From: Gyrodactylus bullatarudis
Taxonomy: Eukaryota; Platyhelminthes; Monogenea; Gyrodactylidea; Gyrodactylidae
Assembly (NCBI GenBank): GCA_012064415.1
Contig: SSNU01000144.1
Location: 113,084-177,083, forward strand
DNA: 64,000 bases
Reading direction: 5' to 3'
The notes below the pieces were generated by a model. The model did not search any database, was not told the DNA's origin, and was given only the letters and a program-made list of their open reading frames with translations. A program made the translations under genes and the position numbers. Numbering within the stretch: position 1 is the stretch's first letter; every line of letters begins with the position of its first letter. Of this stretch, positions 33,114 through 63,683 are shown piece after piece.

Positions 33114-34284
33114 ATGTCTGATACAGAGAATGAAGTTGAATTGAAACCCAGTGACAGTGCTGTCCTCAATAAATATCAATTTTCTGCCAAAGTCGTTAAT
33201 AGTAATGTATTTATTCTTATTTTCAGCTGTACTTAATGAACTTATTGCAAAATGTGTTGATGGGGCCAAGATAATGGACCTATGTATCTATGGTGATGAA
33301 CGTATAACCGCTTTGGCTGGTGAATACTTCAAAAACCAGAAGACTATTAAAAACGGAATTGCTTTCCCTACCTCCATTAGCGTTAACAATGTGATTTGTC
33401 ATTTTTCTCCTTTCAAGGATGATGAAACTACTCTTAAAAACGATGATGTTGTTAAAATGTATGTCTTGTTATGATCATGTTTATTTTCCAGTGATTTGGG
33501 CGCTCATGTAGATGGTTTCCCCGCTATCGTTGGTCATACACTAATCATTGGTGCAGACAAAGTGAGTTTGAATTATTCATTCGTTGTTTAGGCTAACCCT
33601 GTTACTGGCAGACGCGCTGATGCCATGTTGGCTGCTGCCCGTTCTTTCGAAGCTGTTCTTAAAATGCTCCGTCCTGATGCAGAGAACACTCAGGTATCGA
33701 AGGTTGTTGAAAATATCTGCAAAGATTATAACTGCAAGCTTATTGAAGGTATTGCCTGTCACCGTATGAAGCAAAACAATTATGATGTTGATAAATCTAT
33801 TATTTTCAACCCAAATGAAGAGCAAAAGAAGACAGTAAAAAAATGTACATTTGAGAAGTATGAATGCTGGCTAATTGATGTTATTGTTTCAACTGGTGAG
33901 GGAAAGACAATCAATTCTACAGATCAGCCTACCATCTTCCACAAGACTGATACTTTCTACAGCTGTCGGTTAAAGACTTCTCGAGAGGTTCTCGGTAAAC
34001 TAGACCTTCACGGATTCCCATTCAACATTAAAGTTATCGAAGACCAAAGTAGAGCTCGTCTAGCAATGAAGGAGTTTGTCAATCACGATCTCATGCAACC
34101 ATTCCCTGTTCTTGTGGAAAAGGCTGGCGAAACAGTTGTTCAATTCAAGTCCACTGTCCTCATTATGGATAAGGCCCCAATGCGTCTAGTCGGTCCTGAG
34201 TTTACTTCAGGATTGTTCAAGAGTGAATTCAAGGTTTCAGATACTGAGGCCAAGGAAGTACTTGGTAGATCCAACAAATACTAG
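33114..34284 (+). CDS. PA2G4: Proliferation-associated protein PA2G4/EBP1
   Basis: Ribosome-associated, non-catalytic member of the methionine-aminopeptidase (M24) fold; 360 residues, somewhat shorter than the vertebrate protein of about 394. Exons: 33114-33201, 33227-33458, 33492-33561 and 33592-34284. The introns are only 25, 33 and 30 nt, each with GT...AG ends and compatible phases. Recognisable blocks: the LNELIAKCVDGAKIMDLC helix region, GIAFPTSISVNN, HVDGFPAIVGHT, GRRADAMLAAARSFEAVLKM, EGIACHRMKQ, FHKTDTFYSCRLKTSR and the C-terminal PMRLVGPEF. Nucleolar/ribosomal roles are known for the family and not shown here. The lysine-rich C-terminal extension of the vertebrate protein appears short. 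AATAAA at 34379-34384. Confidence 0.95.
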
Positions 34285-34804
34285 CCATACACTCCAGTTC
34301 ACTCGAATTACTTCTAAATGAACTCAATCACTCTCAAATCTTCTCAGACTATTTTGTGAAACGAGAAAATCAAACTCTAATAAACTGGTTTATTAATCAT
34401 AACTAGTCTCTTTTCTTGGCATATAGTACAGTCAATTTATTTTGAGTAATTCAGAAATTTATTACAATAACAGCAGCTTTATAATACTATTTGTGGTCTG
34501 TGATTATGCAGATCATGTTTATAGTTTCCTTGGATAAATTCTATAGGTGCAAAATCTTTTGAATAATAAAATCACAAATTGATAGCGAACAGAAGTGAAT
34601 AATACTGAATGATGATAGCGGTAAGTTGTCTTCAATTTAGTTTCATGTCTTGCTATGAAATAGGGAAAATTTCTGTCTCTCTGGTATTTATAAATATATA
34701 AATATATTTATAATATATAGATATGCATAAGTAATAATAACTGTTTATTAAAAATTCTCTGGAATGCAATTCTTGGTTAGCTCTCTTTCTTTTTTTAATT
34801 AAGC
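34285..34804. terminator. Convergent 3' ends of PA2G4 and Wee1
   Basis: 520 bp between the two stop codons. AATAAA for PA2G4 is at 34379-34384. The reverse complement TTTATT at 34744-34749 is the likely signal for Wee1. An AT microsatellite-like stretch lies around 34690-34725. Confidence 0.5.
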
Positions 34805-36736
34805 TTATTCAACCATCTGAGATGACATGTTTGGTGAGGATTGCTGATCTCGGGATCTGGGTGCAATTATATCGATAAGGGATAAATCTAATGCATAAAA
34901 TTAAGATTAGAGAAAACAATTCAAGCAACAATTAAGCCATGAAACATACCAAAGACAGAGTTCAAGGACAAGTAAGGTGACAAGGCTGGTTCTTTAATCA
35001 GTTCTCTAGTAGTGGGACGATCTTTGGCGCACGATTTCAGCATATTCTTCAGAGGGGATTAAAGGAATGATTATAATTATTTCATAGATGAATCAAATCC
35101 AACTTACTGCAACAATCTCTTGTATTTCTTGAGGCAAGTGATTAAGTTTGAGGGGGATACCGTTCTGTTTAAAGTTATCCCATTCTGGGCCTTGCATGGA
35201 GCCTCCGCTAGTTTCGTAAATTGTCACACCCAAGGCATAAATGTCACGGCCGAAGCCTAGTACTGTCTTCTCGCTAGGTTCATCAAGACAGGGAAGGTAT
35301 CGACCATCACCAAGGTCATCTCCATCTCTGTCTTCGCCAGCACGGCTAACTCGGCCTAGATCGGCCAACTTGAATATAACATTTTTAGATTCATGCTCTA
35401 ATACTTGGCGTTCGATTAATTGCTTTGCTTCGCTGAGTGCATCTTGATTAATGTTGGCTAAAAATTCAACAGGATTCTCAATTTGCATGAGAATATTACT
35501 GGGCTTTATGTCTCCATGGATGAGGGACCATTTACTATTATGCAAATAGTGAACTGCTGATAGGATATGTGAGAACATACTCAACAAGGAGACCCTGGGC
35601 AAATGTCTGTGTTGATTAGCAGTACTGCTAGGCAAGTGGTCATTGCCTTGATCTACAGCCATATCATCGAAACAGCAATCGAGACTGCTAAAAGTTGCAT
35701 AACTGACATTGTGAGTTGTATCATGAATTCTCGTCGGATTAAGAAGGTGGAAGAGACTGCCTCCGAGACAAAACTCCAACTTGAGGAAAATACTGTCCAG
35801 TTCAAACCAGGAGGAATAATAAGAAACAATATTCGGATGGTTTATAACAGATAGAGCTTGTACTTCGTTGTGCATTTCATAGAGGGAACTACCATAATGC
35901 TTATCAAGTTCAAAGTCGCAGCGTGATCTTTTAATACAATATATAAGTCCGCTTAATCGATGTCTGGCCTTGTAAACAACAGCTAACGGTGTCCTATTAA
36001 CTTCGTCAATGTCTGCAAACATGCCAAGAAGACAAGTAGCATTGAATATAGGATTAAAGCAGCGATTTTTGACTTCAGCATCTGAATCAGAACAAGGATT
36101 CATGAATCTATTCGGAGTCTTCTCATTAACCTTTTCAGGACAAATTTCTGAGTACTTGACAAAACGTTCAACTTGAGTAACAGTCTGTTGGCTAATACTG
36201 AGATAAGTTTGCATATTGAGATCATCAATAGTACACCTTCGTTTACGACTTAGGATACTGGGGTCTTCTGTTTTGTTAGTGTTAGTACCATTTTCTGAAG
36301 AAAACAGCTGCCTAGGACTCATTGAAAGGAGGAAGGAATTTGTCATTCGGCTGTTTAATTGGCTTGCTTTGTTCTCCATTTGCTTGGCGTATGCAAAGGA
36401 ATGGTTTAAATGATCATGCACTGCAGTTCCATTTATATTCCTTGATTGATTGTGAATCGATGAAGTAGTGTCTGGAGACTGATCGTAGCTTATATTAATG
36501 GATGACTGTGAGGCGCTGTTACGCACATTGTGAGAATTTATGTCTACTTCAAGAGGAGACATGAGACCGTTGACTTTATTCCTGAGGCTTGGAACAGAGA
36601 AGAATGATCCATCAAATGAGACATCTGGATTCAGTTCTTGGTTATTAATATTTCCAATAGTATGTGGGAAGTTATTAAGGTATGGCGTGGAACATGTAGG
36701 GGAAACCTGAGAGCTGTGTTTTTTCATACGCTTCAT
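34805..36736 (-). CDS. WEE1: Wee1-type inhibitory CDK kinase
   Basis: Cell-cycle kinase of the Wee1/Myt1 group, 602 residues in three exons (36736-35108, 35046-34950, 34887-34805; introns 61 and 62 nt). A Ser/Asn-rich N-terminal region of about 230 residues with SP/TP sites precedes the kinase domain. Catalytic landmarks: K269 (CIKRSR), E291, HGDIKPSN (407-414), DLG (459-461) instead of DFG, and GDGRYLP, which is the Wee1-family signature. The RDIYALGVTIYETSGG block matches Wee1 helix F. No C-terminal membrane segment is seen, which favours Wee1 over Myt1. Oddities: the glycine-rich loop is not recognisable (only G238 remains in LLGMFADIDEVNRTP), and the hinge side of the kinase carries an insertion of about 45 residues (NPTRIHDT...RHLPRVS). 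Family function: tyrosine phosphorylation of CDK1. Confidence 0.88.
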
Positions 36737-36879
36737 CTTGTGCGAGGCGCTAAGTTCATCAAATAGTCATAATAAACAAACAATTTTTAAAAATCATTTC
36801 AAACTTTATTTATAAATTTTATTTTACACAAGTTTAAATGAATTTTATTAAATGAAGATTCTTTCCTTCCATTGAACAA
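36737..36879. promoter_or_regulatory. Presumed bidirectional promoter, Wee1 / X11
   Basis: Only 143 bp separate the divergent start codons of Wee1 and the X11/Mint gene. AT-rich; no core element identified. Function inferred from position. Confidence 0.4.
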
Positions 36880-39800
36880 ATGATTGAGGAATCAATCCAA
36901 AAATTAGATTCTTTGTCACTTAATGATGGAGCATCAGCAAATATATCGTATAAGGCTAGCTCTGTAGAGGCTGATGCCGATTCTGAATCCAAAGAAGATT
37001 CTAGTCCTAAACATCTTGTAATCCCATCAGTAAATGATGGGTTATCTAGTGGAAGTGAAATCGAATCTAGTAATGAATCTCGTTCTCCGTCTAATTTGAG
37101 AGACATTAAAACTATTATAGTTAATGTTTCTCCGGAAACATCAAAACAAAAACTCGAAAAGTAAATAACATTATTGAGCATATTCACAGGGTATCTTCAA
37201 ATGATGAATCTTATGACAAAAATGAAGCCAATCAGAAAACAAAAGTAAATAAAGTCAATCGTGATTGCGGTAAGAATTAAATTCAATTTTCTTCTATTGA
37301 TTATTAATCAAAATTACGTTGTCGTTTCTTCAAGATTATGAATCTGATCAGGATACCGATACTTTACTCAACAAAGCCTATCAGGAAGAGAAGAAGATTG
37401 ACATTCCCGAGTTGAAGATTGAAGCTGAAGTTCAGGTAAAAATATTTTAAATTAATATTTTGTCTTCGAATAATTCATTAATTCAAAATGTTACCCAAAG
37501 TTTCAGAACGAAGAAGTTAGAAGCATGTATTTACGTTGCATTTTATAATTAAATTATTCATCAGTGAATCATGATTAACTTGAATCTTGAGCATTATGCA
37601 AAACCATTTTTCTAGATTATTTTTACTACGATGATATAAATTTTAAGGATCTTTGAGAAATTTACTCCTATTTCCCAATATAACACTCAAATTATTATTA
37701 TTATTATTATCAGTTGGAATTCAATGTCTATTTTTCGGCAATGGTAAAATTATTTGAATATTCCCTCCTTACATGGATACATTGCTTGCATCTAATCATG
37801 AATCATTTGTCTTTTTTTATAATTTGTACTCTTCTTCCTGAACTTTGCATGTTGAATTCAATCAAAAGAGTTTCTCATCCTCTTTCAACTTTTGCCTTTT
37901 TTGTTTAGCACAAGATGCGAATTGGACGAGAGGTCGCTGTCCGATACGCAGATGAAGAGAACCCGATTCCTGGAGTATTATTTCGTACAAACTATTTGGG
38001 TTCAACACAATTCATGACTCCTGCTATGAATACCAAATCATCGCGAATGATTCAGGCACAAGAAGCCTTGGAACGTGTTAAAGTAAGGCATCTCCCTCTC
38101 TCTTACTCAATCTTTTCTGGGTAAAACGGTCAACTCTATTTTATGTCTGTATAGGCCCCAGATGGTGAATCTCAACCCCTGTGTCCTGTCGAGTTGTTTG
38201 TTTCTGCCTATCGTCTGTTGATAATGAATGTTAACCTGAGAGAAATTATGATTGACCACAACCTCAAGAGTATTTCGTACATTGCTGATATTGGAGACAT
38301 CCTTGTCATAATGGCCGGTCGAGAGGACCCCACTTCTGGTCGTAATTCGACCAATGATGGGAAATTCATGAAGATTATCTGCCATGTCTTCAAGAGTCAA
38401 GAGGTGAGCGATGTTACACATGTTAGTTTAGTAATCGATTTCCTGGTTGGTATATACAAAGACTAAACTTTGTTTGCTCCTTAACTCCATTTTGTTCTCT
38501 TCTTTTCATTTTATTTCCTCGCTCTGTAGAAGATTGAAAAAAAATTATCACTTGTGGGAGATCATGGTAGAAGGAGTTTTCTACTTGAATTTCTTCTTCT
38601 CTATGCACTTTTTATTATTCGATAGTTTGCTACAAAAGAATTCTTTCTCATTTTATTGATTAATCTCGTTAGAGGAATTTATACTATACTTTTATTTCTC
38701 ATGTCCATTAAAAGAAGATAAGTTATTCTTTCACCATTGAAATTAACCCCCCCCCTCTCTCTCCATGTCTGAGATTATTAATAATTTGTCTCTAAAGCGA
38801 GTTATCTCCCAATACAACTGGTTCCGTAGTATGAATGTAATTTCTGATCCCTAGTAAAGAGGTGAATTTCATTAAAAATGATAGATTGACAACTTCCCAA
38901 TGATGAGAGGGCCGAATAGCGTGAAATTGTCTTCTAACCTATCTAACAAGACATTCTTGTCTCTCTATCTTAATTTGAGAATCGGGAGAAAGCTCCCTTT
39001 TGATTTAATTTATCGATTAGAATTTTAGCCGTAATAAAAATCACATAAATACCGCTTTTGTTTATTACTTTCAGTTTGAATTTTTCAAGTTTTTCCAGTG
39101 GACAATCCTTTGCACTTTTTTCAGCTGTAGATGTGTGCCAATAAATTGTAGGCCAGCTTTTCCTTAAATCCAATCAAAATACAGCTTGCTGAAATCAATA
39201 ATTGAATCTTATTGGTCAAAAAAATTAATAGTCATGATAGAAAAATACGAAGATTCTATTGGTCCATTCTTGTTGATCATGATGAAAAAAGCACTTTGAA
39301 TAACTTGATGAATTTTCTAGACTAAGACAATCGCCCAGTGCATAGGCAGGGCCTTTCAGGTTTCTTACTCGAATTTCCTCCGAGAGAATGGCATTGATGA
39401 GGCTGCAATTATTGAACAACAAAGTCGAGATCACATTGAAACGATGATTGACGATCGTGAGTTATTCTGCGAGGAAATCAACATGTTTTGCGATCAAAAT
39501 AAACAAAAAGAGGTTCGTTTGCCATTCCGTTCAACTCTTGAACAAAATAACAATTTCATCTTCATAGTTGATCATCTCAAAGCCTCGCAATGAACCTCTG
39601 GGTCTAGTAATTGTTGAAAGTGGTTTAGGCAGTATTCTTCCTTGCATTGTGATTGGCAATATGATGCCGACTGGGGCAGCTGCCCGATGTGGTCTTCTCA
39701 ACATTGGGAATCAAATCCTAGAAATCAATGGTCAAAGTACTGTCGGTCTGACCTTAACAGAGAATCAAAATCTTATCAAAGTAAGCTGATTCCATTAACA

Positions 39801-40833
39801 ACATAGGCAGTGTCAAGATTTTTTAATATAAAATACTAATAAAATAAAATTTTATTCTGGTATCAAAAACAAATCGGCTGCCTGTGAGCTTAGATATTGG
39901 ACAAAATCAAAAATTTCGAAAAACACTTTGCTATTTAATAAGGATTAGAAACATTTGAATAATAAATTTGCTATCTAATATTAGGATAATTTCTTAACGT
40001 AATGGTTGTAATTTTTATTTATCCCAAAAGATTTTTAGATTTTCAAAAGTAGCCTAAACCAAGACATAAAATTTGCTAATTTTCTGTAAAACGAAAAAAG
40101 ATTTTCCAAATTTTATCTAATTTTATTAAAGAAAATTCAACTTCTAGCATTCTTTGATCTTCTCACTCCTGATTGACTGATCAGGAGAACCTTGTTTTGA
40201 CCAATGAGAATCTAGAATTTTTGTACTTCAGCATTCGCATTAAAGTTGGTAGACCTTAACTGGCTTCATAGCATTTTTAATTGAAAATTGGACCACAAAA
40301 TACATAAATGACTCATGCGACATGAAAACTTGAAACTATATTATTATGGGTAGTTTTGTATTGCTATTGCTCAAGTTAAATAAAGAATCAACTTTAAATT
40401 GTATGTAAAAATTCCGTTTTAGAGATGCAAAAACATGTCAAATGTGAAGCTAAAAGTTGTTGACTCAACTCCAGTAACTGATGTTATGATTAGACGGCCA
40501 GATATTCGTCATCAACTTGGCTTCTCTGTTCACAATGGAGTAGTCTGTAGCCTACTCCGTGGTGGGATTGCAGAACGTGGAGGTCTACGTATTGACCATA
40601 GAATCATAGAAATAAACGGAGAAAGTGTGTCAGCCAGCTCCCATCAAACGATCATTCAAATGTTGGCAGCTGCTGTTGGCGAAGTAAGCCGTTTCTCTGG
40701 AAAAGATTTTCTATCCGATCAATTTTCTTTGACAATTTTAATTTATTTCTGATAATTTCAGATACATTTGCGGACAATGCCAGCAATCATATTCAGGCTT
40801 TTAACTGGACAAGAAACACCAACTTTTATTTGA
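36880..40833 (+). CDS. APBA: X11/Mint (APBA) adaptor with PTB and two PDZ domains
   Basis: Neuronal scaffold of the X11/Mint/LIN-10 family that binds amyloid-precursor-like tails and organises receptor traffic and synaptic proteins. 540 residues, nine exons: 36880-37160, 37190-37269, 37335-37435, 37909-38082, 38155-38403, 39321-39512, 39568-39780, 40423-40683 and 40762-40833. All phases fit. The short Ser/Glu-rich N-terminus (about 150 residues) is much smaller than in vertebrates and shows no clear Munc18- or CASK-binding region. The PTB domain (exons 4-6) includes [33 protein letters not shown] and the ICHVFKSQE strand. PDZ1 (exon 7) has [19 protein letters not shown]2 (exon 8) has [17 protein letters not shown] and IIEINGES. 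The C-terminus [10 protein letters not shown]...TPTFI matches the family's hydrophobic tail. Introns range from 29 to 917 nt. AATAAA at 40854-40859. Confidence 0.96.
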
Positions 40834-40890
40834 AATCATATATTTTATTTTTTAATAAATTTTTGACTTGAATTTATCAATGATGAGTTA
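40834..40890. terminator. Overlapping convergent polyadenylation region
   Basis: Just 57 bp separate the stop codons of X11 (plus) and the 92-residue gene (minus). AATAAA at 40854-40859 serves the plus strand, and TTTATT at 40844-40849 is AATAAA on the minus strand. The two 3' ends must therefore abut or overlap. Confidence 0.6.
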
Positions 40891-41169
40891 TTATTTGCTA
40901 TTTATGAAATTTATGTACATATCGAGCATTTCTGCAGCAATGTTTGCAGGTAGATTAGAGATGCTCTTGAGAGGAATTGTCTCGATTGAGGAATCTTTTT
41001 TCATAGACATAAAATGATCCCGTTCATCGGAACAAATAAAAACTCCAGCATTTTCAAGAAATAGAGTTGAAGTTTGCAATTTATACAATCTATCATTGAT
41101 CTTTGTAATATTGTACTTTTCTTTTATTTTATCTTCAATAAAAATTTCACTGCCACTAAAATCCATCAT
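40891..41169 (-). CDS. Conserved-looking small protein, 92 residues, unknown
   Basis: Single open frame from a double ATG (41169) to the stop at 40891. I do not recognise the family. The sequence has a compact alternating pattern (KINDRLYKLQTSTLFLENAG, FICSDERDHF) and an amphipathic C-terminal helix (LPANIAAEMLDMYINFI), with no signal peptide or membrane segment. Support for it being real comes from position: it fits the strand-alternating gene series, sits 158 bp head-to-head from Misato, and has a polyadenylation signal just after its stop. No function is proposed. Confidence 0.6.
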   Translation of the reverse strand: MMDFSGSEIFIEDKIKEKYNITKINDRLYKLQTSTLFLENAGVFICSDERDHFMSMKKDSSIETIPLKSISNLPANIAAEMLDMYINFINSK

Positions 41170-41327
41170 TCGTGAATCATAAAAACTTCAATATTAATCA
41201 AAATATCTTCTCAGGAGATTCTTCTGAAAATTTCAAGTTAAAATTCTATGATATCAGAAAAAAAAACTTTTTCAAACACTCACATTTCTTATTTTGTTTT
41301 AACCATAAGAATTTTCAAAAAAAATTG
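41170..41327. promoter_or_regulatory. Presumed bidirectional promoter, unknown gene / Misato
   Basis: 158 bp between divergent ATGs. The Misato frame stays open upstream to about 41172 but without an ATG before 41328, so this stretch is taken as leader and promoter rather than coding. Confidence 0.35.
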
Positions 41328-42611
41328 ATGAATGAAAATATTTTCACTTTGCAGATAGGTAACAAATCCAATTGGGTTGGTTCTCATATTTGGCCACTTC
41401 TTGATAAAAATTCCTTTGATAACGAAATATTTTCAGAGTTCTATCGAGAAACTTCCTCTGAAAAACTAAACCCATTTTTAATTTCAATCGATTTAAAAGC
41501 AAACATTGTATTGCCTCAATACGTGGATGCCAATACCAATCAAAACGATGTCGATAATTTTCAAGTTATTGATAAATCTGTTGAAACAAGTCAAAAATCA
41601 TGGACAAAATGTCTTGACAAAGAGATACTTGAACAATATTTTGATAAAGATTATTTCATCTCCTATCCAGATTACATCCAAACTCCTGAATTTAATGATA
41701 AATCATCAGAAGAAACATTTGATTGTGGCGTATTCTATTATTTCGAGGAAAAATCAGATGATCCACTACTGGAGCAGTTGGAAGATTCATTTCGTAAACT
41801 CTCAGAAGAGTCCAGCTTTATATCAGGCTTCAATATCCTCTTTGATGGATGTGATGGTTTCTCTGGGATTTTCAAATGGCTGGCAAACTACCTGAATCAA
41901 GAATATCCAAAAAAATGTGCCTCGTCTTTCCCGATTTTTCCTGAATTAAATTTTGATCATATCAATGAATACTCGGTCTGGAATATGGCACAATCGTTAA
42001 TTGTCCTCGAATCACAAGACGAATTCCTTTCAAATTCAGGTTATTTTCCATTGTCCTGTAATCACGGCACCTTGAAGAATTTTTGTACACAAGTCTTACC
42101 TTTGTCCAAAATTATAGCTAATCAATTCATTCCTGTTGCCTCGTGCAAACACGAAATGAGGAAAATTATCAACGATCTTCTAATGTTTAGCAATAACCAG
42201 AAAATGTTTACCCAAAACCTCTACAATCCCAAAGAGGATTCATTTAAAAGTTTTAATATCTTTGAGAAATCTCCGCAATCTAATCCATGCTTGTTGATTC
42301 AGAGGAATTCCTTACCACCCAACTCAAAATTCAATTGTCCCAAAGAATTTCAGCACAAAGATCCAGAATCTTTTCTCCCCTGCTACTCCTCGCATTGTGA
42401 CCTAGATAGGGAAATGTCCATGATGACAACGACTCTAGTCAATCCAACTGGCCAGAGTGATCTTGTAAAGGGTATTTATGAAAAGCTATTCCATGCTTCC
42501 TCCACATTATCTACATTCAATAAGCGTCTCCGTCTCCCAAAAGATGATATGGAAACTTTCCGCGAAGAATTTCTTTCTCGCATCCTCTGTGCCTATGGAG
42601 AGAAAGATTAG
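41328..42611 (+). CDS. MSTO1: Misato homologue (tubulin/FtsZ-like), single exon
   Basis: Member of the Misato/DML1 family, related to tubulin and FtsZ and needed for mitochondrial distribution and spindle function in other eukaryotes. The ATG at 41328 is chosen because MNENIFTLQIGNKSNWVGSH matches the conserved Misato start (a tubulin-like first strand and nucleotide-binding loop). The frame continues upstream, but only without a usable ATG. The middle holds the diagnostic FNILFDGCDGFSGIF followed by a short linker and FPIFPELNF. 427 residues, against roughly 550-575 in flies and vertebrates, so parts of the middle and C-terminus are reduced. No introns. AATAAA at 42638-42643. It is the last gene of the compact island. 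Confidence 0.88.
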   Translation: MNENIFTLQIGNKSNWVGSHIWPLLDKNSFDNEIFSEFYRETSSEKLNPFLISIDLKANIVLPQYVDANTNQNDVDNFQVIDKSVETSQKSWTKCLDKEILEQYFDKDYFISYPDYIQTPEFNDKSSEETFDCGVFYYFEEKSDDPLLEQLEDSFRKLSEESSFISGFNILFDGCDGFSGIFKWLANYLNQEYPKKCASSFPIFPELNFDHINEYSVWNMAQSLIVLESQDEFLSNSGYFPLSCNHGTLKNFCTQVLPLSKIIANQFIPVASCKHEMRKIINDLLMFSNNQKMFTQNLYNPKEDSFKSFNIFEKSPQSNPCLLIQRNSLPPNSKFNCPKEFQHKDPESFLPCYSSHCDLDREMSMMTTTLVNPTGQSDLVKGIYEKLFHASSTLSTFNKRLRLPKDDMETFREEFLSRILCAYGEKD

Positions 42612-44191
42612 CTCTACCTTTTTGATCATTTCAAATTAATAAATTTTTTAATCTATCTCGATATTTCTTTCTGATTTCGCAAGGATCTTGTTTATATCGT
42701 GATCCTCATGAAATTCTGATCGAGAAAATTCAACTCCGAATAATTCGAATAATACCTAGGACATCAAAAAGTCTTTAATAGCATATTTTAGCGACTAAGG
42801 AGATCATAGTTAGAACATATACAAATTTATATTTAAATTCTACATTCTAATTAAAATACTTTTTAAATATTCAATATACTACTTTTAAGTCTATTCGTGA
42901 TTTTTCAATCAAGTCATTAAAAAATAGCTAATAAAATTATGTGCTTCGAGGAAATATTTCAATTTATTTTTTTCAAGAGTCTTGAATAGAGATGTAACGA
43001 ATTTTAACCTTTTTTTAAATCAAAGTTTTCCGTGAAATTTCCACATATACTTTTGATAAAAATGATGTGTGAGAGCTAAAATAACTGAAAATTCGTCTGC
43101 AATCCCATGCATAGTCGTGCATTACGGCATAGTGGAATAACAAAATTTAACAGAAATGATCCTAACACGATTGTATTACTATTTTCCTTGAAAAACCCCT
43201 TGAAGCTTTATCAGCAAAAAAGATATTCAAAATTTTATTGAAAACGCAGTAAAAATTCATTGAAAATCTAGCGGCATTTTTAAACTCGAATATTATCACC
43301 GATAAGCATTTTGATAGTTGTTCTTATATAAAATAATGTTAAGAACTCATAGTAGGTTTTTAAAGTAAGTTGAAAAATATGTTACATTTCTAGTCTTGAA
43401 TCAAGACTATTATTTCAAAACACACATTGCAATAATTAAAAAGAGCAGTTAATAAGGCTAACTTGCATTTCGAAAGAATACAATATTTTGTTTAAAAAAA
43501 TGGCCATAATAAAATCTTGTTGACTACTTCCACTGCTAATACAGAGAGTATGTATTTAAAAAGGAGAAAATTTAATTCATATTAAGGAATGAGTTGGATG
43601 ACCTTGAGAATAATATTTTAATACAACTAAAAATATAAAGCTTTTTTTCCCAGAGATCTCTATAGTAAAGAGATGGGAGCAGGAGAAGATGGAAAGAGTA
43701 CATCGTACATTGCTTCTACAACAATGTATATGATATTCTCGTACTCCCATCTCTTAACAAACATACAATGTAATTTTATTGGTCAATTAGTGATGAATCT
43801 ACGTGATTGGCTAGTGAATCCCTGATCGATTCCATAGCTCCTCAATCACACACAAGGTCAGAGAATATATGACTCTTTTATTTTAGTAGAACAGGAACAA
43901 TTTTTCCCTTTTAACACTTGAAAATTTAAGCCTTCCTGTCCTAGATCAATTAATAGCTGTTGTTGTACATTTGATTCAGTGGAGAGAATGTGATCAATGC
44001 TTACTACGTAGACCCATTTTAACCAGTTTGTGGATATTTTAAACTTCAATTCAAAGATCATCATCATCATCAACAATTTTCAATGGGATTACTTTTGATG
44101 GATGGATTTAAGGGAACTTTTTGGATTTACCATCACCATTTGATAAACAATTGAAAACGTAATTTTCACATAGATACTTTGTGAGAAGGTC
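42612..44191. other. Intergenic DNA between Misato and the calcium channel
   Basis: AT-rich, no gene recognised. A short inverted repeat ('aagagatgggag' at about 43668 against 'ctcccatctctt' at about 43745) frames 43665-43757. A frame at 43858-44076 (minus) has no family signature. The last part must contain the calcium-channel promoter and 5' leader. Confidence 0.45.
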
Positions 44192-63653
<19,462 letters not shown>

Positions 63654-63683
63654 GTGAGTAATTTATCACGAATTAGTTATACA

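Noticed and set aside
36834..37187. Minus-strand frame of 117 residues opposite the start of X11
   Set aside because: It is the antisense shadow of X11 exon 1. The plus frame joins in phase through two introns to the PTB domain.
41172..41327. N-terminal extension of Misato to the upstream limit of its open frame
   Set aside because: There is no ATG in that stretch, and the family's conserved start begins at the ATG at 41328.
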